Made by a program: the position numbers and the translations under genes
The notes under the pieces: model-generated
Told to the model about the DNA's origin: nothing
What the model saw: only the letters and a program-made list of their open reading frames with translations
Database searches by the model: none
Assembly (NCBI GenBank): GCA_963803375.1
Contig: CAWDMB010000003.1
Span: forward strand, 1 to 64,000
Direction of reading: 5' to 3'
DNA from: JAOPZW01 sp963803375
Lineage (GTDB): Bacteria > Actinomycetota > Thermoleophilia > Solirubrobacterales > Solirubrobacteraceae
DNA: 64,000 nt
Part shown: positions 24,007 to 34,618 of the stretch, in pieces
How positions within the stretch are numbered: position 1 is the first letter of the stretch
How the letters are laid out: every line of letters begins with the position of its first letter

Positions 24007-25350
24007 TTAGAATGACTCCAGCCCGCGCTTGACCGCGGCGAGGAACCGCGCCGCGAGCACGCCGTCGAGCGCGCGGTGATCCCACGAGAGCCCGAGGATG
24101 ACCATCGGGCGGATCGCGATGCTGTCGTTGCCGTCCTGGTCTGTGACGACGACCGGGCGCTTGACGACCGCCTCGACGTCGAGGATCGCCACCTGCGGCT
24201 GGTTGATGACCGGCGTGGCCATGATCGAGCCGAACTGGCCCGGGTTCGTGATCGTGAACGTCCCGCCCTGGACGTCGTCGGGCGTCAGCCGGCGGTCGCG
24301 CGCGGCGCGCGCGAAGTCGCGGATGCGCCGGGCCAGGCCCTCGATGCTCAGGTCCTGGGCGGCGCGGACGACCGGGACGATCAGGCCATCCTCGCCGAGC
24401 GACACGGCGACCCCGAGGTTCACGTCCTCGTGGACCGTGTGCTCGTCGCCGTCGAGCCAGGCGTTGAGCGCCGGGAACGCGCGCAGCGCCTCGATGCTCG
24501 CGCGCGCGACGTACGACAGCGCTGTCAGGCGCTTGGCCGCGCGGGCCCGCTCGACCCGCCAGAGGTCGACCTCGATCCACGTCGTGCAGGTGGCCGCGAC
24601 GTCGAGCGAGCGCTTCATGTGCTCGCCGATCGAGCGGCGCATGCGCGAGAGCGGCTGCGCGGCTGGAGGGACGTAGGCGCCGGCGACGACCGCGGCGGGA
24701 GCGGGGGTCGGCTCGGGGCGGTAGGGCGACTCGATGTGCAGGCGCGGCTCCTCGGTCGGCGCCGCGCCTGCGCCACCGTCCTCCAGGTACGCGAGGACGT
24801 CCTGCTTGCGCACGCGCCCGCCGCGACCGGTGCCCGGGACCCGCTCGAGGTCGAGCCCGTGCTCGGCCGCGATCCGCGTCACGACCGGCGAGTAGCGGCG
24901 GCGCGGCGGCGCGTCGGCGGGGGTCGCCGTCGCGGGCGCATGGGCGAGGTCGGCCGTGGACTCGACCGGCGTCGCGCCCGTGGCCGCCGCGGCCGCGCCC
25001 GTGCCCGTCGGCACAGCCGACCGGGTGCTCGTGGGAGGCTCCTCGTCGCCCTCCGCGGCATGGGGCGCGCCGGGGCTGGCGTCCGTCGCCAGCCGCGCGA
25101 GCACGGTCCCCACATCGACCGTCGTGCCCACCGCCACGACGACCTCACTCAGGCGGCCGGCCGCCGGGGACGGGACCTCGGTGTCGATCTTGTCGGTCGA
25201 GATGTCGCAGATCGCCTCCTCGTAGGCGACCCAGTCGCCGACCTGCTTGCGCCACCCGACGATCGTCCCCTCGGAGACCGAGACGCCCATCTGGGGCATG
25301 ACGACGTCGACGAGCGTGGACGTCCCGGCCTCAGTATTCGAGGAGCTCAC
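24007..25350 (-). CDS. 2-oxoacid dehydrogenase E2 (dihydrolipoamide acyltransferase), set 1
   Basis: 447 aa. One lipoyl domain (about 12-90; lipoylated Lys in DISTDKIDTEVPSPAAG), Ala/Pro linker, peripheral-subunit-binding domain (about 150-190, YSPVVTRIAAEHGLDLERVPGTGRGGRV) and catalytic acyltransferase domain (about 220-445) with the active-site motif DHRALDG. The STDKIDTE lipoyl site resembles branched-chain or 2-oxoglutarate E2 more than pyruvate E2. GTG start overlaps the E1beta stop by 20 nt. Confidence 0.9.
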   Translation of the reverse strand: MSSSNTEAGTSTLVDVVMPQMGVSVSEGTIVGWRKQVGDWVAYEEAICDISTDKIDTEVPSPAAGRLSEVVVAVGTTVDVGTVLARLATDASPGAPHAAEGDEEPPTSTRSAVPTGTGAAAAATGATPVESTADLAHAPATATPADAPPRRRYSPVVTRIAAEHGLDLERVPGTGRGGRVRKQDVLAYLEDGGAGAAPTEEPRLHIESPYRPEPTPAPAAVVAGAYVPPAAQPLSRMRRSIGEHMKRSLDVAATCTTWIEVDLWRVERARAAKRLTALSYVARASIEALRAFPALNAWLDGDEHTVHEDVNLGVAVSLGEDGLIVPVVRAAQDLSIEGLARRIRDFARAARDRRLTPDDVQGGTFTITNPGQFGSIMATPVINQPQVAILDVEAVVKRPVVVTDQDGNDSIAIRPMVILGLSWDHRALDGVLAARFLAAVKRGLESF

Positions 25351-26296
25351 GGGCGGCCTCCGCCACGCGGTCGACGCTCGGCAGCAGCGCCTGCTCGAGC
25401 GGGGGGGAGAACGGGATCGGGACGTCGGGCGTGGCGACGCGGCGCACGGGCCCGTCGAGGTCCTCGAACGCGTGCTCGGCGACGATCGCGGCGACCTGGG
25501 CGCCGGCGGCGCACGTCGCGTTGGCCTCGTCGACGATCAGCACCTTCGAGGTCTTGCGCACGGAGGCGAGGATCGCCGCGCCGTCGAGCGGTACGAGCGA
25601 GCGCAGGTCGAGGACCTCCACCGCGGCCCCGTCGAGGTCCTCGGTCGCCTCGAGCGCCGTGTGCACCATCGCCCCGTAGGCGACGATCGTCAGATCGGTG
25701 CCCGCGCGCGCCACGCGCGCCTCGAACGGCGTCTCGTAGAGCCCCTCCGGGACGTCGTCCTTCACGCGCCGGTAGAGGTGCTTGTGCTCGAGGAAGACGA
25801 CCGGGTTGTGGTCGCGGACGGCGGAGACGAGCAGGCCCTTGGCGTCCGGCGCGGTCGACGGGGCGACGACCTTCAGCCCCGGCGCGTGCATGAACCAGGC
25901 CTCGGGGTTCTGGGAGTGGAACGGCCCGCCGCTGAAGCCGCCGCCGCTGGGCAGCCGGACCGTGATGTTCACCGGCAGCCCCTGGCGGTAGTACATCTTG
26001 CCGGCGACGTTGACGAGCTGATCGAAGCCGCAGGCCACGAAGTCCGCGAACTGCATCTCGCAGATCGGGCGCAGTCCGACGACCGCGGCGCCGACGGCGG
26101 TGCCGATGATGCCGGCCTCGGCCAGCGGCGTGTCCATGACCCGCGCGGGCCCGAACTCCTCGATGAAGCCGTCCGTCACCTTGAAGGCGCCGCCGAAGAC
26201 GCCGATGTCCTCGCCCATGACGAGCACCCGCTCGTCGGCGCGCATCTCCTCGCGCATGCCGTCGGAGATCGCCTGCAGGTAGGTCATCGTCGCCAT
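25331..26296 (-). CDS. 2-oxoacid dehydrogenase E1 beta subunit, set 1
   Basis: 321 aa. Transketolase-like beta subunit that forms the ThDP site with E1alpha: YLQAISDGMREEMRADERVLVMGEDIGVFGG, PLAEAGIIGTAVGAA, EMQFADFV, PFHSQNPEAWFMHAPGL. The ATG shares one base with the E1alpha stop (TGATG), a translational coupling for a 1:1 pair. Substrate probably branched-chain or other 2-oxoacid; not decided by sequence alone. Confidence 0.9.
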   Translation of the reverse strand: MATMTYLQAISDGMREEMRADERVLVMGEDIGVFGGAFKVTDGFIEEFGPARVMDTPLAEAGIIGTAVGAAVVGLRPICEMQFADFVACGFDQLVNVAGKMYYRQGLPVNITVRLPSGGGFSGGPFHSQNPEAWFMHAPGLKVVAPSTAPDAKGLLVSAVRDHNPVVFLEHKHLYRRVKDDVPEGLYETPFEARVARAGTDLTIVAYGAMVHTALEATEDLDGAAVEVLDLRSLVPLDGAAILASVRKTSKVLIVDEANATCAAGAQVAAIVAEHAFEDLDGPVRRVATPDVPIPFSPPLEQALLPSVDRVAEAARELLEY

Positions 26297-27369
26297 CAGG
26301 CGGCCTCCCTGCGCGTGCTCGCGAATGCGCTGTACGGCGCCTCGCCGTCGCCGAGGAGGATCTCGTCGCGGCCGTCGTGGAAGAGGCGGTCCGTCGCCGT
26401 GGCGGGGTCGGGCATCGGCATCGCCAGCGCCTGCTCGGTGCCGGCGTCGATTGCCGCGCGCACCTCCTCGCGCACCGGCGCGGTGTCCACCCCGAGCTTG
26501 GCCAGCCGCCGCTCCTGGCGGTCGATCGGGTCCCTGCGCCGCCACGCCTCGACCTGCTCCTTGGGCACGTACTTCATGTCGTCGTGGGCGGCGTGGCCGT
26601 GCATGCGCATGGTCACGGCCTCCAGCAGCGTCGGGCCCTCGCCGGCGAGCGCGCGCTCGCGTGCGCGGCGGGTGGCCTCGAACACCGCCTCGGCGTCGTT
26701 GCCGTCGACGCTCAGCCCCGGGAAGCCGTAGGCCTGCGCGCGCTCGACGGGATCGACGGCGAACTGCTGGTCGAGAGGCGTCGAGTAGGCGTACTGGTTG
26801 TTCTCGAGCACGAAGACGACGGGCAGGCGCTGCACGCCCGCCCAGTTCATCGCCTCGTGGAAGTCGCCGCGGGAGGTCGAGCCGTCGCCGAACCACGTGA
26901 TCGCGCAGCGCGCCTCGCCGCGCAGCTTGAAGGCCATCGCCATGCCGGTGGCGACGAGCATCATGTCGGGCAGCATCGAGACCATCCCGACGCAGCCCAC
27001 GCGGTGGTCGCCGAAGTGGACGTTGCCGTCGCGACCCCCGGTGACGCCGCCCTCGCGCCCCATGTACTGCGCGAGGATGCGGGCGGGCGAGACACCCCGG
27101 ATCAGATGGGCGCCGAGGTCGCGGTGGAGGATGCAGAGGCGGTCCTCGGGCGCCATCGCGAAGGCCGCGCCGACCGAGACGGCCTCCTGGCCGAAGCCGT
27201 CGTAGAAGGAGCCCGGGACCTTGCCCTGGCGGTACAGGTTCATCGCGCGCTCCTCGATGCCCCGCATGAGCAGCATGTAGCGCAGGAGCGCGACCCGGTC
27301 GTCGGGCGTCAGGTGCGCGGCGGCGCCGGGTGCGTCCGAGGCCTCGATGCCCGTGGCGTTGGTGGCCAT
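26296..27369 (-). CDS. 2-oxoacid dehydrogenase E1 alpha subunit, set 1
   Basis: 357 aa; ATG at 27369 with GGAGGAAA about 10 nt upstream. ThDP motif GDGSTSRGDFHEAMNWAGV followed by LENNQYAYS. YRQGKVPGSFYDGFGQEAVSVG and HRDLGAHLIRGV are conserved in the family; MRMHGHAAHDD is the phosphorylation-loop region. First gene of the E1a-E1b-E2 operon; divergent from the membrane-protein gene at 27520. Confidence 0.92.
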   Translation of the reverse strand: MATNATGIEASDAPGAAAHLTPDDRVALLRYMLLMRGIEERAMNLYRQGKVPGSFYDGFGQEAVSVGAAFAMAPEDRLCILHRDLGAHLIRGVSPARILAQYMGREGGVTGGRDGNVHFGDHRVGCVGMVSMLPDMMLVATGMAMAFKLRGEARCAITWFGDGSTSRGDFHEAMNWAGVQRLPVVFVLENNQYAYSTPLDQQFAVDPVERAQAYGFPGLSVDGNDAEAVFEATRRARERALAGEGPTLLEAVTMRMHGHAAHDDMKYVPKEQVEAWRRRDPIDRQERRLAKLGVDTAPVREEVRAAIDAGTEQALAMPMPDPATATDRLFHDGRDEILLGDGEAPYSAFASTRREAA

Positions 27370-27504
27370 GGGGCTGATGCTTTCCTCCGTGATCGGGGGC
27401 CCGGGCGGGATCGCCGCCGTGAACCCGTCAGTCGCACCCGCGGCCGGGATCGCCGGTCCGGACGGGCGCCCTCTCACCTCACGCCGGGAGCATAGGCCAC
27501 CGCC

Positions 27505-27510
27505 TACGCT
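27505..27510 (+). promoter_or_regulatory. -10 box TACGCT
   Basis: TACGCT, 9 nt before the ATG at 27520; leaderless pattern. Confidence 0.45.
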
Positions 27511-27519
27511 GTCGGCACG

Positions 27520-28134
27520 ATGGCCGAGGCGCTCTGGCGCAGCCGCTTGCGATGGAGGATGCGCGGAGCGTGGCAGTGGCCGACGTTCGCGGCCGCGCTC
27601 GTGGTCGACACGCTGCTGCTCTACCTGCTGCCCGTCGCCGGCGACCAGGGGCCGGCGCCCGTCCCGGCGTTCCTGCTGGCCGGCTTCTTCAACCTCCTCG
27701 TGGTCGCCGTCGGCGCCCCGCTGGCCGGCTCTTGGCTGCGCCGGCGCCGGCGAACGATGCCCAAGGTCGTGGCCGACGACCGCGCCGGCACCGTGCTCCT
27801 CGTCGGCGTCGCGGCCGTCCTGCTCGGCCTCGGGATCGCCCATCGCCCGGCTGTGAGCGCCGAGCGCGACACCGTCGGCGCCCAGGCCCGGCAGGCGCGG
27901 GCCTTCGTGCTCGCGCAGGCGCCGGTGGCGTTCCGCGCGAACGTCGACCGGATGGACACCTGGAAGCAGGGCCCCGGGCTCTACCGCACGTGCGTGCCCG
28001 GGCCCGATCCGCGGCGCGACTTCTGCGTGCTGGTCACGACCGACCAGGATCCGCCGGTCGTCACGCGCGATCCCGACCAGCGGCCGAACGCCACGGTCGC
28101 CGGGCCCGACAACCCCGGCCGTCAGTCCGGCTGA
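27520..28134 (+). CDS. Membrane protein of unknown function
   Basis: 204 aa. Three likely membrane helices (about 20-42, 46-70, 90-107: PTFAAALVVDTLLLYLLPV, FLLAGFFNLLVVAVGAPLAGSWL, AGTVLLVGVAAVLLGLGIA), then a soluble C-terminal domain (110-204) with two Cys (LYRTCVPGPDPRRDFCVLV) that could pair outside the cell. No family recognised. The 3' end overlaps the convergent anti-sigma gene by 13 bp. Confidence 0.75.
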   Translation: MAEALWRSRLRWRMRGAWQWPTFAAALVVDTLLLYLLPVAGDQGPAPVPAFLLAGFFNLLVVAVGAPLAGSWLRRRRRTMPKVVADDRAGTVLLVGVAAVLLGLGIAHRPAVSAERDTVGAQARQARAFVLAQAPVAFRANVDRMDTWKQGPGLYRTCVPGPDPRRDFCVLVTTDQDPPVVTRDPDQRPNATVAGPDNPGRQSG

Positions 28135-28532
28135 TCGAGCGCGAAGCGCAGCTCGACGACCGTCCCGGGCCGCGCGTCGGAGACGACACAGGCGTCGCTG
28201 AGGAGCTGCATGAGCACCAGGCCGAGCCCCAGGCCCGAGCTGTCCGGGCGCGGACGCGGCCCGCTCCCACCGTCGGCGATGCGCAGCAGCAGCGTGCCGT
28301 GGCGGTGGGTCGCTAGGAGCTCGAACCGGCCCCGGGCGCCGGCGTCGAGGTAGGCGTGGCGGACGACGTTCGTCGCCGCCTCGGAGGTGACGAGCGCGAT
28401 GTCGGCTGCACGCCGCGGCGACGCGCCGTGGTCGCGCGCGAACGCGGCGACGGCACGGCGGGCGCGGGCGACCGCCTCGGGCCGGGCGGGGAGGACGCGA
28501 CGCAGCTGCAGGTTGGCCGGGGTGACGGGCAT
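28122..28532 (-). CDS. RsbW-like anti-sigma factor / histidine-kinase-type ATPase
   Basis: 136 aa, a lone GHKL ATPase domain: N box SEAATNVVRHAYLD, G1 box IADGGSGP, G2 box GLGLGLVLMQLL. Such proteins bind SigB/SigF-type sigma factors and phosphorylate anti-anti-sigma proteins. No antagonist gene is adjacent; the SigB/F-type sigma at 44.0 kb is a possible, unproven target. ATG at 28532. Confidence 0.85.
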   Translation of the reverse strand: MPVTPANLQLRRVLPARPEAVARARRAVAAFARDHGASPRRAADIALVTSEAATNVVRHAYLDAGARGRFELLATHRHGTLLLRIADGGSGPRPRPDSSGLGLGLVLMQLLSDACVVSDARPGTVVELRFALDQPD

Positions 28533-28588
28533 CTGGCTGCCCACCTGGCTTCCCGGGGGCGCGGACGCGCCAAACCTTCGGTGTGCGG

Positions 28589-30013
28589 TCAGAGCGCGAG
28601 CGCGAGCGGCTGCTCGAGCAGCACCCGAATGCGCCCGAGGAACTCTGCGGCCTGGGCGCCGTAGAGGATCCGGTGGTCGCACACGAGCGTCAGGCTCATG
28701 ACGTTGCGCACGACGATCTCCCCGTCGCGGACGACCGGCGTCGGCTCGATCCGGCCGACGGCGAGGATCGCCGCCTGGGGCGGGTTGATGACGGCGGTGA
28801 AGCTCGAGATCCCGAACATGCCGAGGTTCGAGACCGTGAACGTGCCGCCGCCGAGCTCGGGCGGTGTGATCGCGTTGGCCCGCACGCGCTCGGACAGCGC
28901 GCGGGCGTCGCGCCCGATCTCGCCCAGCGACTTGCGGTCGGCGTCGAAGATCGTCGGCACGACGAGGGAGTCGTGGGCGGCGACGGCCACGCCGACGTTG
29001 ACGCGGCCGAAGAGCTCGAACCGGCCGTCCCTGTAGGAGCCGTTGGCGCGCGGGTGCTCGCGCAGGGCCAGCGCGCTCGCCTTGACGACCATGTCGTTGA
29101 AGGAAGGGACCGTCCCGCCCGAGGTCTCCGCGACCTCCTTGAGCTGGGCGCGCAGCGCGACGGCGCCCTCCATGTCGGCCACCATCGAGATCGTGTACTC
29201 GGGGACGGTCGCCTTCGACTCGGCCATGCGCCGGGCGATGACCTGCTGCGTGCGGGTGGGATCCACGACGGTGACCGCGCCCTTCGCCGCGCCGGCCTCC
29301 GTGGCCACCGGGGCCGGCGCAGGGGGAGCCGCGGCGGGCGTGGGCGCGGCGGCCGGGGCCTCGGGCGGCGTGGGCTCGGCGACCGGGGCCGCGGGCGGCG
29401 TGGGCTTGGCGGCCGGGGCCGCGGGCAGCGTGGGCTCGGCGGCGCGCGCCGCTGCGGGCGCGGGCTCCCTCGCGCCGCGGGTGGCAGCCTCGACGTCCGC
29501 CTTCACGATCCGCCCGCCGGGGCCGCTGCCGCGCAGGCCGCCGAGGTCGACGCCGCGCTCGCGCGCGATCCGGCGGGCCACAGGCGAGGCCTTGGGGCGC
29601 CCGCCGTTGCCCTCGGCCGCCGGTGCCGGCGCCGGCTCGGGCTGCTCCGCGGGGGTGGGCGGCGGGGCCTGCGTGGCGGCCGGCGCCGCGGGCCGACCCC
29701 GGCCGTCGTCGTCACCACCGGTGGCGTCGGCCGCTGCGATCGCGTCGCCGGGCGACTCCAGATCCTGGACCGGCGCCTCGCCGCCCCCGGCGAGCTCGGC
29801 GATGACCGCGCCGATCGGCTGCGTCTCGCCCTCCTGCGCGACGATATGCAGCGTCCCGGCCGCGTCGGCCTCGTAGGTCATCGTCGCCTTGTCGGTCTCG
29901 ATCTCGACGAGCTCGTCGCCGCGGGCGACCTCGTCGCCGTCGGCCTTGAGCCACTTGAGGATCGTGCCCTCCTCCATCGAGTCGGAGAGGCGCGGCATGA
30001 CGACGTCGGGCAT
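28589..30013 (-). CDS. Pyruvate dehydrogenase-type E2 (dihydrolipoamide acyltransferase), set 2
   Basis: 474 aa. Lipoyl domain (1-78; lipoylated Lys in EIETDKATMTYEA), long Pro/Ala linker, subunit-binding domain (about 137-175, KASPVARRIARERGVDLGGLRGSGPGGRI), a second Pro/Ala linker with a 30-bp DNA repeat, and the catalytic domain (about 245-474). The usual DHRxxDG active-site motif reads DHRILYG, a variant known in other E2 proteins. ETDKAT is typical of pyruvate/acetoin E2. ATG at 30013 with CAGGAG upstream; 18 nt after the E1beta stop. Confidence 0.92.
   Translation of the reverse strand: MPDVVMPRLSDSMEEGTILKWLKADGDEVARGDELVEIETDKATMTYEADAAGTLHIVAQEGETQPIGAVIAELAGGGEAPVQDLESPGDAIAAADATGGDDDGRGRPAAPAATQAPPPTPAEQPEPAPAPAAEGNGGRPKASPVARRIARERGVDLGGLRGSGPGGRIVKADVEAATRGAREPAPAAARAAEPTLPAAPAAKPTPPAAPVAEPTPPEAPAAAPTPAAAPPAPAPVATEAGAAKGAVTVVDPTRTQQVIARRMAESKATVPEYTISMVADMEGAVALRAQLKEVAETSGGTVPSFNDMVVKASALALREHPRANGSYRDGRFELFGRVNVGVAVAAHDSLVVPTIFDADRKSLGEIGRDARALSERVRANAITPPELGGGTFTVSNLGMFGISSFTAVINPPQAAILAVGRIEPTPVVRDGEIVVRNVMSLTLVCDHRILYGAQAAEFLGRIRVLLEQPLALAL
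29340..29450 (-). repeat. 30-bp tandem repeat in the E2 linker
   Basis: About 3.7 copies of a 30-bp unit beginning GTGGGC(T/G)(C/T)GGCG on the plus strand, encoding Pro-Ala-Ala-Pro-rich decapeptides of the form (A/P)xPTPPxAPxA. Unit starts at 29340, 29370, 29400 and 29430. The copy number sets the length of the swinging linker. Confidence 0.85.
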
Positions 30014-30031
30014 CGAGGCGGCTCCTGAGCG

Positions 30032-31060
30032 TCAGACGTCGCGGAACGTCGCGAGCACCGCTTCGACGATCTGGGGCTCGTGCGGGAAGGCGATCTCCTC
30101 GAGGTTGCGGGCGTAGGGCATCGGCAGGTCGGCGCCCGTAACCCGGCCGACGGGCGCATCGAGGTCGTCGAAGGCCTGCTCCTGCACGAGCGCCGCGAGG
30201 TTCGCCCCGACCCCGCCGTGCGGCCAGCCCTCCTCGACGATCACGCAGCGGTTCGTCTTGCGCACCGAGGCGAGGATCGTGTCGAGGTCGAGCGGGCGCA
30301 GCGTGCGCGGGTCGATGACGTCGGCCTCGACCTCGTGCTCGTCGGCTAGGACCTGCGCCGCCCGCTGCGCGGTGACGGCCATGCGCGAGACGCCGATGAT
30401 CGTCACGTCGGCGCCCTCGCGGCGCACGGCCGCGTGCCCGAAGTCGACGAGGAGGTCGCCGTCCTCGGGGACCTCGCCGCGCTGGCCGTACAGGTACTCG
30501 TGCTCGATGAAGACGACCGGGTTGTCGTCGCGGATCGCCGCCTTGAGCATGCCCTTGGCGTCCGCGGGCGTCGACGGCACCGCCACGAGCAGGCCGGGGA
30601 CGTGGAGGAAGAGCGCCTCGAAGCAGTGCGAGTGGGTGGGCCCGAGCTGGTGGCCGGCGCCCTGCGGCATGCGCACGACGAGCGGCACCGAGACCTGGCC
30701 GCCGAACATGTAGCGGATGTGCGCGGCGTGGTTGACGATCTGGTCCATCGCCAGCAGCGAGAAGTTGATCGTCATGAGCTCGACGACCGGCCGCAGCCCG
30801 GCCATGGCGGCGCCGACCCCCATCCCGACGATCGTGTTCTCGGAGATCGGCGTGTCGCGCACGCGCTTGTCACCGAACTCCTCGAGCAGGCCGGCGGTGA
30901 CCTTGAAGGCGCCGTTGAAGACGCCGATGTCCTCGCCCATGAGCACGACGCGCTCGTCGCGCCGCAGCTCCTCGCGCAGCGCCTCGTTGAGCGCCTCGCG
31001 GTAGCGCAGCAGGCGCGTGCCGGTGCCGGCCGGCGCGCTGCGCTCGGTCGTCGCCGCCAC
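30032..31060 (-). CDS. 2-oxoacid (pyruvate) dehydrogenase E1 beta subunit, set 2
   Basis: 342 aa from a GTG at 31060 that shares one base with the E1alpha stop. LNEALREELRRDERVVLMGEDIGVFNGAFKVT, PISENTIVGMGVGAAMAGLRPVVE, QLGPTHSHCFEALFLHVPGL and VEEGWPHGGVGANLAALV are typical of PDH E1beta. Paralogue of the 25.3-kb gene but clearly diverged from it. Confidence 0.92.
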   Translation of the reverse strand: MAATTERSAPAGTGTRLLRYREALNEALREELRRDERVVLMGEDIGVFNGAFKVTAGLLEEFGDKRVRDTPISENTIVGMGVGAAMAGLRPVVELMTINFSLLAMDQIVNHAAHIRYMFGGQVSVPLVVRMPQGAGHQLGPTHSHCFEALFLHVPGLLVAVPSTPADAKGMLKAAIRDDNPVVFIEHEYLYGQRGEVPEDGDLLVDFGHAAVRREGADVTIIGVSRMAVTAQRAAQVLADEHEVEADVIDPRTLRPLDLDTILASVRKTNRCVIVEEGWPHGGVGANLAALVQEQAFDDLDAPVGRVTGADLPMPYARNLEEIAFPHEPQIVEAVLATFRDV

Positions 31061-32202
31061 TACGCCTCCTCTCCGGCCTCGAGGGCCGCGGTCATCTCCT
31101 GGGGAACGTCGCCGGTCGCCGGACGGCCGTCGCCGCCGCGGCTCTGCGCGAGCATCCGTTCGTCCTCGCCCTTGTGGACGCCGGCGGCGCGCGCGTCGAC
31201 CGAGTACCAGCCGCGGACCTGGCCGCCCAGGACGTAGACGTCGTCGTAGAGGGACTCCGGCGGCGGCGGCGGCGAGGCGTCCGCGAAGGCCACGGCGCGG
31301 TCGACCCGCGCGATCGCCTCCTCGTCGAGGCGCGCCCGGGTGTCGTCGTCGAGCACGCCATCGGCCACGAGGCGGTCGCCGAAGTGCACGATCGGGTCGC
31401 GCTTGAGCCACTCCTCGACCTGCTCCTTCGTGCGGTACTCCTCGGGGTCGGCCATCGAGTGCCCGCGGAAGCGGTACGTGATCGCCTCGAGCAGGATCGG
31501 CCGGCGCTCGTCGCGCGCGACGCGCAGCGCCTCGCTCACGGCGCGGTGCGTGTCGAGGAGGTCCATGCCGTCGCAGCTCATGCCCGGAACGCCGAAGCCG
31601 TCGCCGCGCCTGTGGAGGTCCGTGACCGCCGAGTGGCGCGCGAGCGCCGTCCCCATGCCGAACTGGTTGTTGGTGACCATGAAGACGACCGGCAGCTTCC
31701 ACAGCGCCGCCAGGTTGAGCGTCTCGCCGAACGTGCCCTGGTTGGAGGCCCCGTCGCCGAAGACGCAGAGCGTCGCGTCCTGCGTGCCGAGGAAGTCGGA
31801 GGCCATCCCCAGCCCGGCGGCGATCGGCAGGTTGCCGCCGACGATCCCATAGCCGCCCATGAAGCGCCGCTCTGCGTCGAACATGTGCATCGAGCCGCCG
31901 CGCCCGTTCGAGCACCCGTCGACGCGCCCGAAGAGCTCGGCCATGACGGCGTCGGGCGACGTGCCGCGCGCGAGCGCGTGGCCGTGCGAGCGGTAGGTCG
32001 AGATCAGGAAGTCCTCGTCGCGCATGGCCCGCGCGGCGCCGACGATCGTCGCCTCCTCGCCGATGGCCAGATGCAGGAAGCCGCCGACCTTGGCCTTGGC
32101 GTACATCTCGCCGGCGCGCTCCTCGAAGCGGCGGATGAGCATCATCGTGCCCAGCCACTCGCGGGCGACGTCGGGCTCGGGGAGCTGCGACTGCGCGGCC
32201 AT
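31060..32202 (-). CDS. Pyruvate dehydrogenase E1 alpha subunit, set 2
   Basis: 380 aa; ATG at 32202, with TAACGT 10 nt upstream. ThDP motif FGDGASNQGTFGETLNLAALW followed by TNNQFGMGT; GGSMHMFDAERRFMGGYGIVGGNLPIAAG and YRFRGHSMADPEEYR are characteristic of PDH E1alpha. It carries a C-terminal extension of about 50 residues after the usual end. First gene of operon E1a-E1b-E2. Confidence 0.92.
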   Translation of the reverse strand: MAAQSQLPEPDVAREWLGTMMLIRRFEERAGEMYAKAKVGGFLHLAIGEEATIVGAARAMRDEDFLISTYRSHGHALARGTSPDAVMAELFGRVDGCSNGRGGSMHMFDAERRFMGGYGIVGGNLPIAAGLGMASDFLGTQDATLCVFGDGASNQGTFGETLNLAALWKLPVVFMVTNNQFGMGTALARHSAVTDLHRRGDGFGVPGMSCDGMDLLDTHRAVSEALRVARDERRPILLEAITYRFRGHSMADPEEYRTKEQVEEWLKRDPIVHFGDRLVADGVLDDDTRARLDEEAIARVDRAVAFADASPPPPPESLYDDVYVLGGQVRGWYSVDARAAGVHKGEDERMLAQSRGGDGRPATGDVPQEMTAALEAGEEA

Positions 32203-32212
32203 GATGGCGCCC

Positions 32213-32218
32213 ACGTTA
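32213..32218 (-). promoter_or_regulatory. -10 box TAACGT for E1 alpha set 2
   Basis: TAACGT on the minus strand, 10 nt before the ATG at 32202. Rest of the gap to 32372: nothing recognised. Confidence 0.4.
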
Positions 32219-32372
32219 GCGCAGCACCGGCGTGCGTCCGTCACCGTTCGACGCTCGTAGCCTGCCTGACGATGCTGCGCCAGCAGGCCCGCTCCGGCGG
32301 CCCGCGTCGCGGAGCGCGGCGGGGCGGACAAGCCGAGGTCGGTCGGGCTCGCGACGAGCTCGGCGGCGTCGC

Positions 32373-32636
32373 TCAGCGACGCCGCGGGTGCAGGTCCGCG
32401 TCGCCCTCGAAGCTCGCCCAGCGCTCGAGGAACTCGCGGTCCTCGAGCGCGAGCAGATCCGCGCGCAGGAGCGTGACGACCCGCCGCGCGTCGCGGGCGA
32501 GCAGGTCCCAGAAGAGCACGACCTCGCCGCCGTCGACGTCGACGACCTCGACGTGGTCGACGCGGTCGGGATCCAGCCGCGCGGGCACCGGCGAGCCGCG
32601 GCGGACGATCAGCCGGTAGCGCGCCTTCGCCCTCAT
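32373..32636 (-). CDS. Small protein of unknown function
   Basis: 87 aa. MRAKARYRLIVRRGSPVPARLDPDRVDHVEVVDVDGGEVVLFWDLLARDARRV reads as a compact alpha/beta domain, with a basic C-terminus. Its ATG overlaps the stop of the upstream isomerase-like gene (ATGA), so it is co-translated with it. No family recognised. Confidence 0.65.
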   Translation of the reverse strand: MRAKARYRLIVRRGSPVPARLDPDRVDHVEVVDVDGGEVVLFWDLLARDARRVVTLLRADLLALEDREFLERWASFEGDADLHPRRR

Positions 32637-33215
32637 GCGGCCAGCGCCCACGCCGCCCGCTCGAGCTCGGCGTCGCCGTGGAAGACGCGCCCGGACGCCG
32701 TCAGGACGGCGGGCACGTCGCGCACCCCGCGCTCCGCGGCCCGCGCGGTGGCGGCCTCGAGCGCGTCGGCGACCGAGCGCAGGTCGAGCGCCTTGAGCAC
32801 GGCCGACGGGTGCATCTCGCAGGCCGCGGCCGCGAGCACGAGGGTGTCGGCGTCCTGCAGCGAGCGCCCGCCGGCGAAGGCCTGGCGGAAGGCAGCGAGC
32901 GCGAAGGCGACGGTCTTGCCGATGCCCCTCGCGTAGGTCGCGGCGCGCATGGCCGCGGCGCTGTCGAACGGAAACGGGTCCGGCCAGCGCAGCGGCTGCA
33001 GCCCGCGCGTCCCGGCGGTGCGCTCGACGCGCGCGAGCGCGAGCTCGCGCTCCTCGGCGCAGCGGAAGGCGTCCCAGCGCTCCGGCGCGGGCAGCCGGGC
33101 GGCGAGCACCGGCACCCACTCGCAGGCCACGGGCACGAGGCCGAGGATGCGCTCGGCGCTCAGGTAGGCCTCGGGCGAGGCGAGGTCGAAGAAGAAGGCC
33201 GGGCCCGCGACCGGC

Positions 33216-33238
<23 letters not shown>
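32633..33238 (-). CDS. DsbA-fold protein, 2-hydroxychromene-2-carboxylate isomerase-like
   Basis: 201 aa. AFFFDLASPEAYLSAERI is the N-terminal signature of HCCA isomerase/kappa-GST proteins, with Ser in place of the CxxC of true oxidases; FAFRQAFAGGR-like central helices and a cis-Pro loop (RDVPAVLTASGRVFHGD) follow. Probably a glutathione- or thiol-linked isomerase or a relict thioredoxin-fold protein; substrate unknown. Start overlaps the lpd stop by 23 nt. Confidence 0.75.
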
Positions 33239-34601
<1,363 letters not shown>

Positions 34602-34612
34602 GGCGACGGTCC

Positions 34613-34618
34613 ACCCTA
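34613..34618 (-). promoter_or_regulatory. -10 box TAGGGT for lpdA
   Basis: TAGGGT on the minus strand, 11 nt before the ATG at 34601, overlapping the stop region of the preceding gene. Confidence 0.35.
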
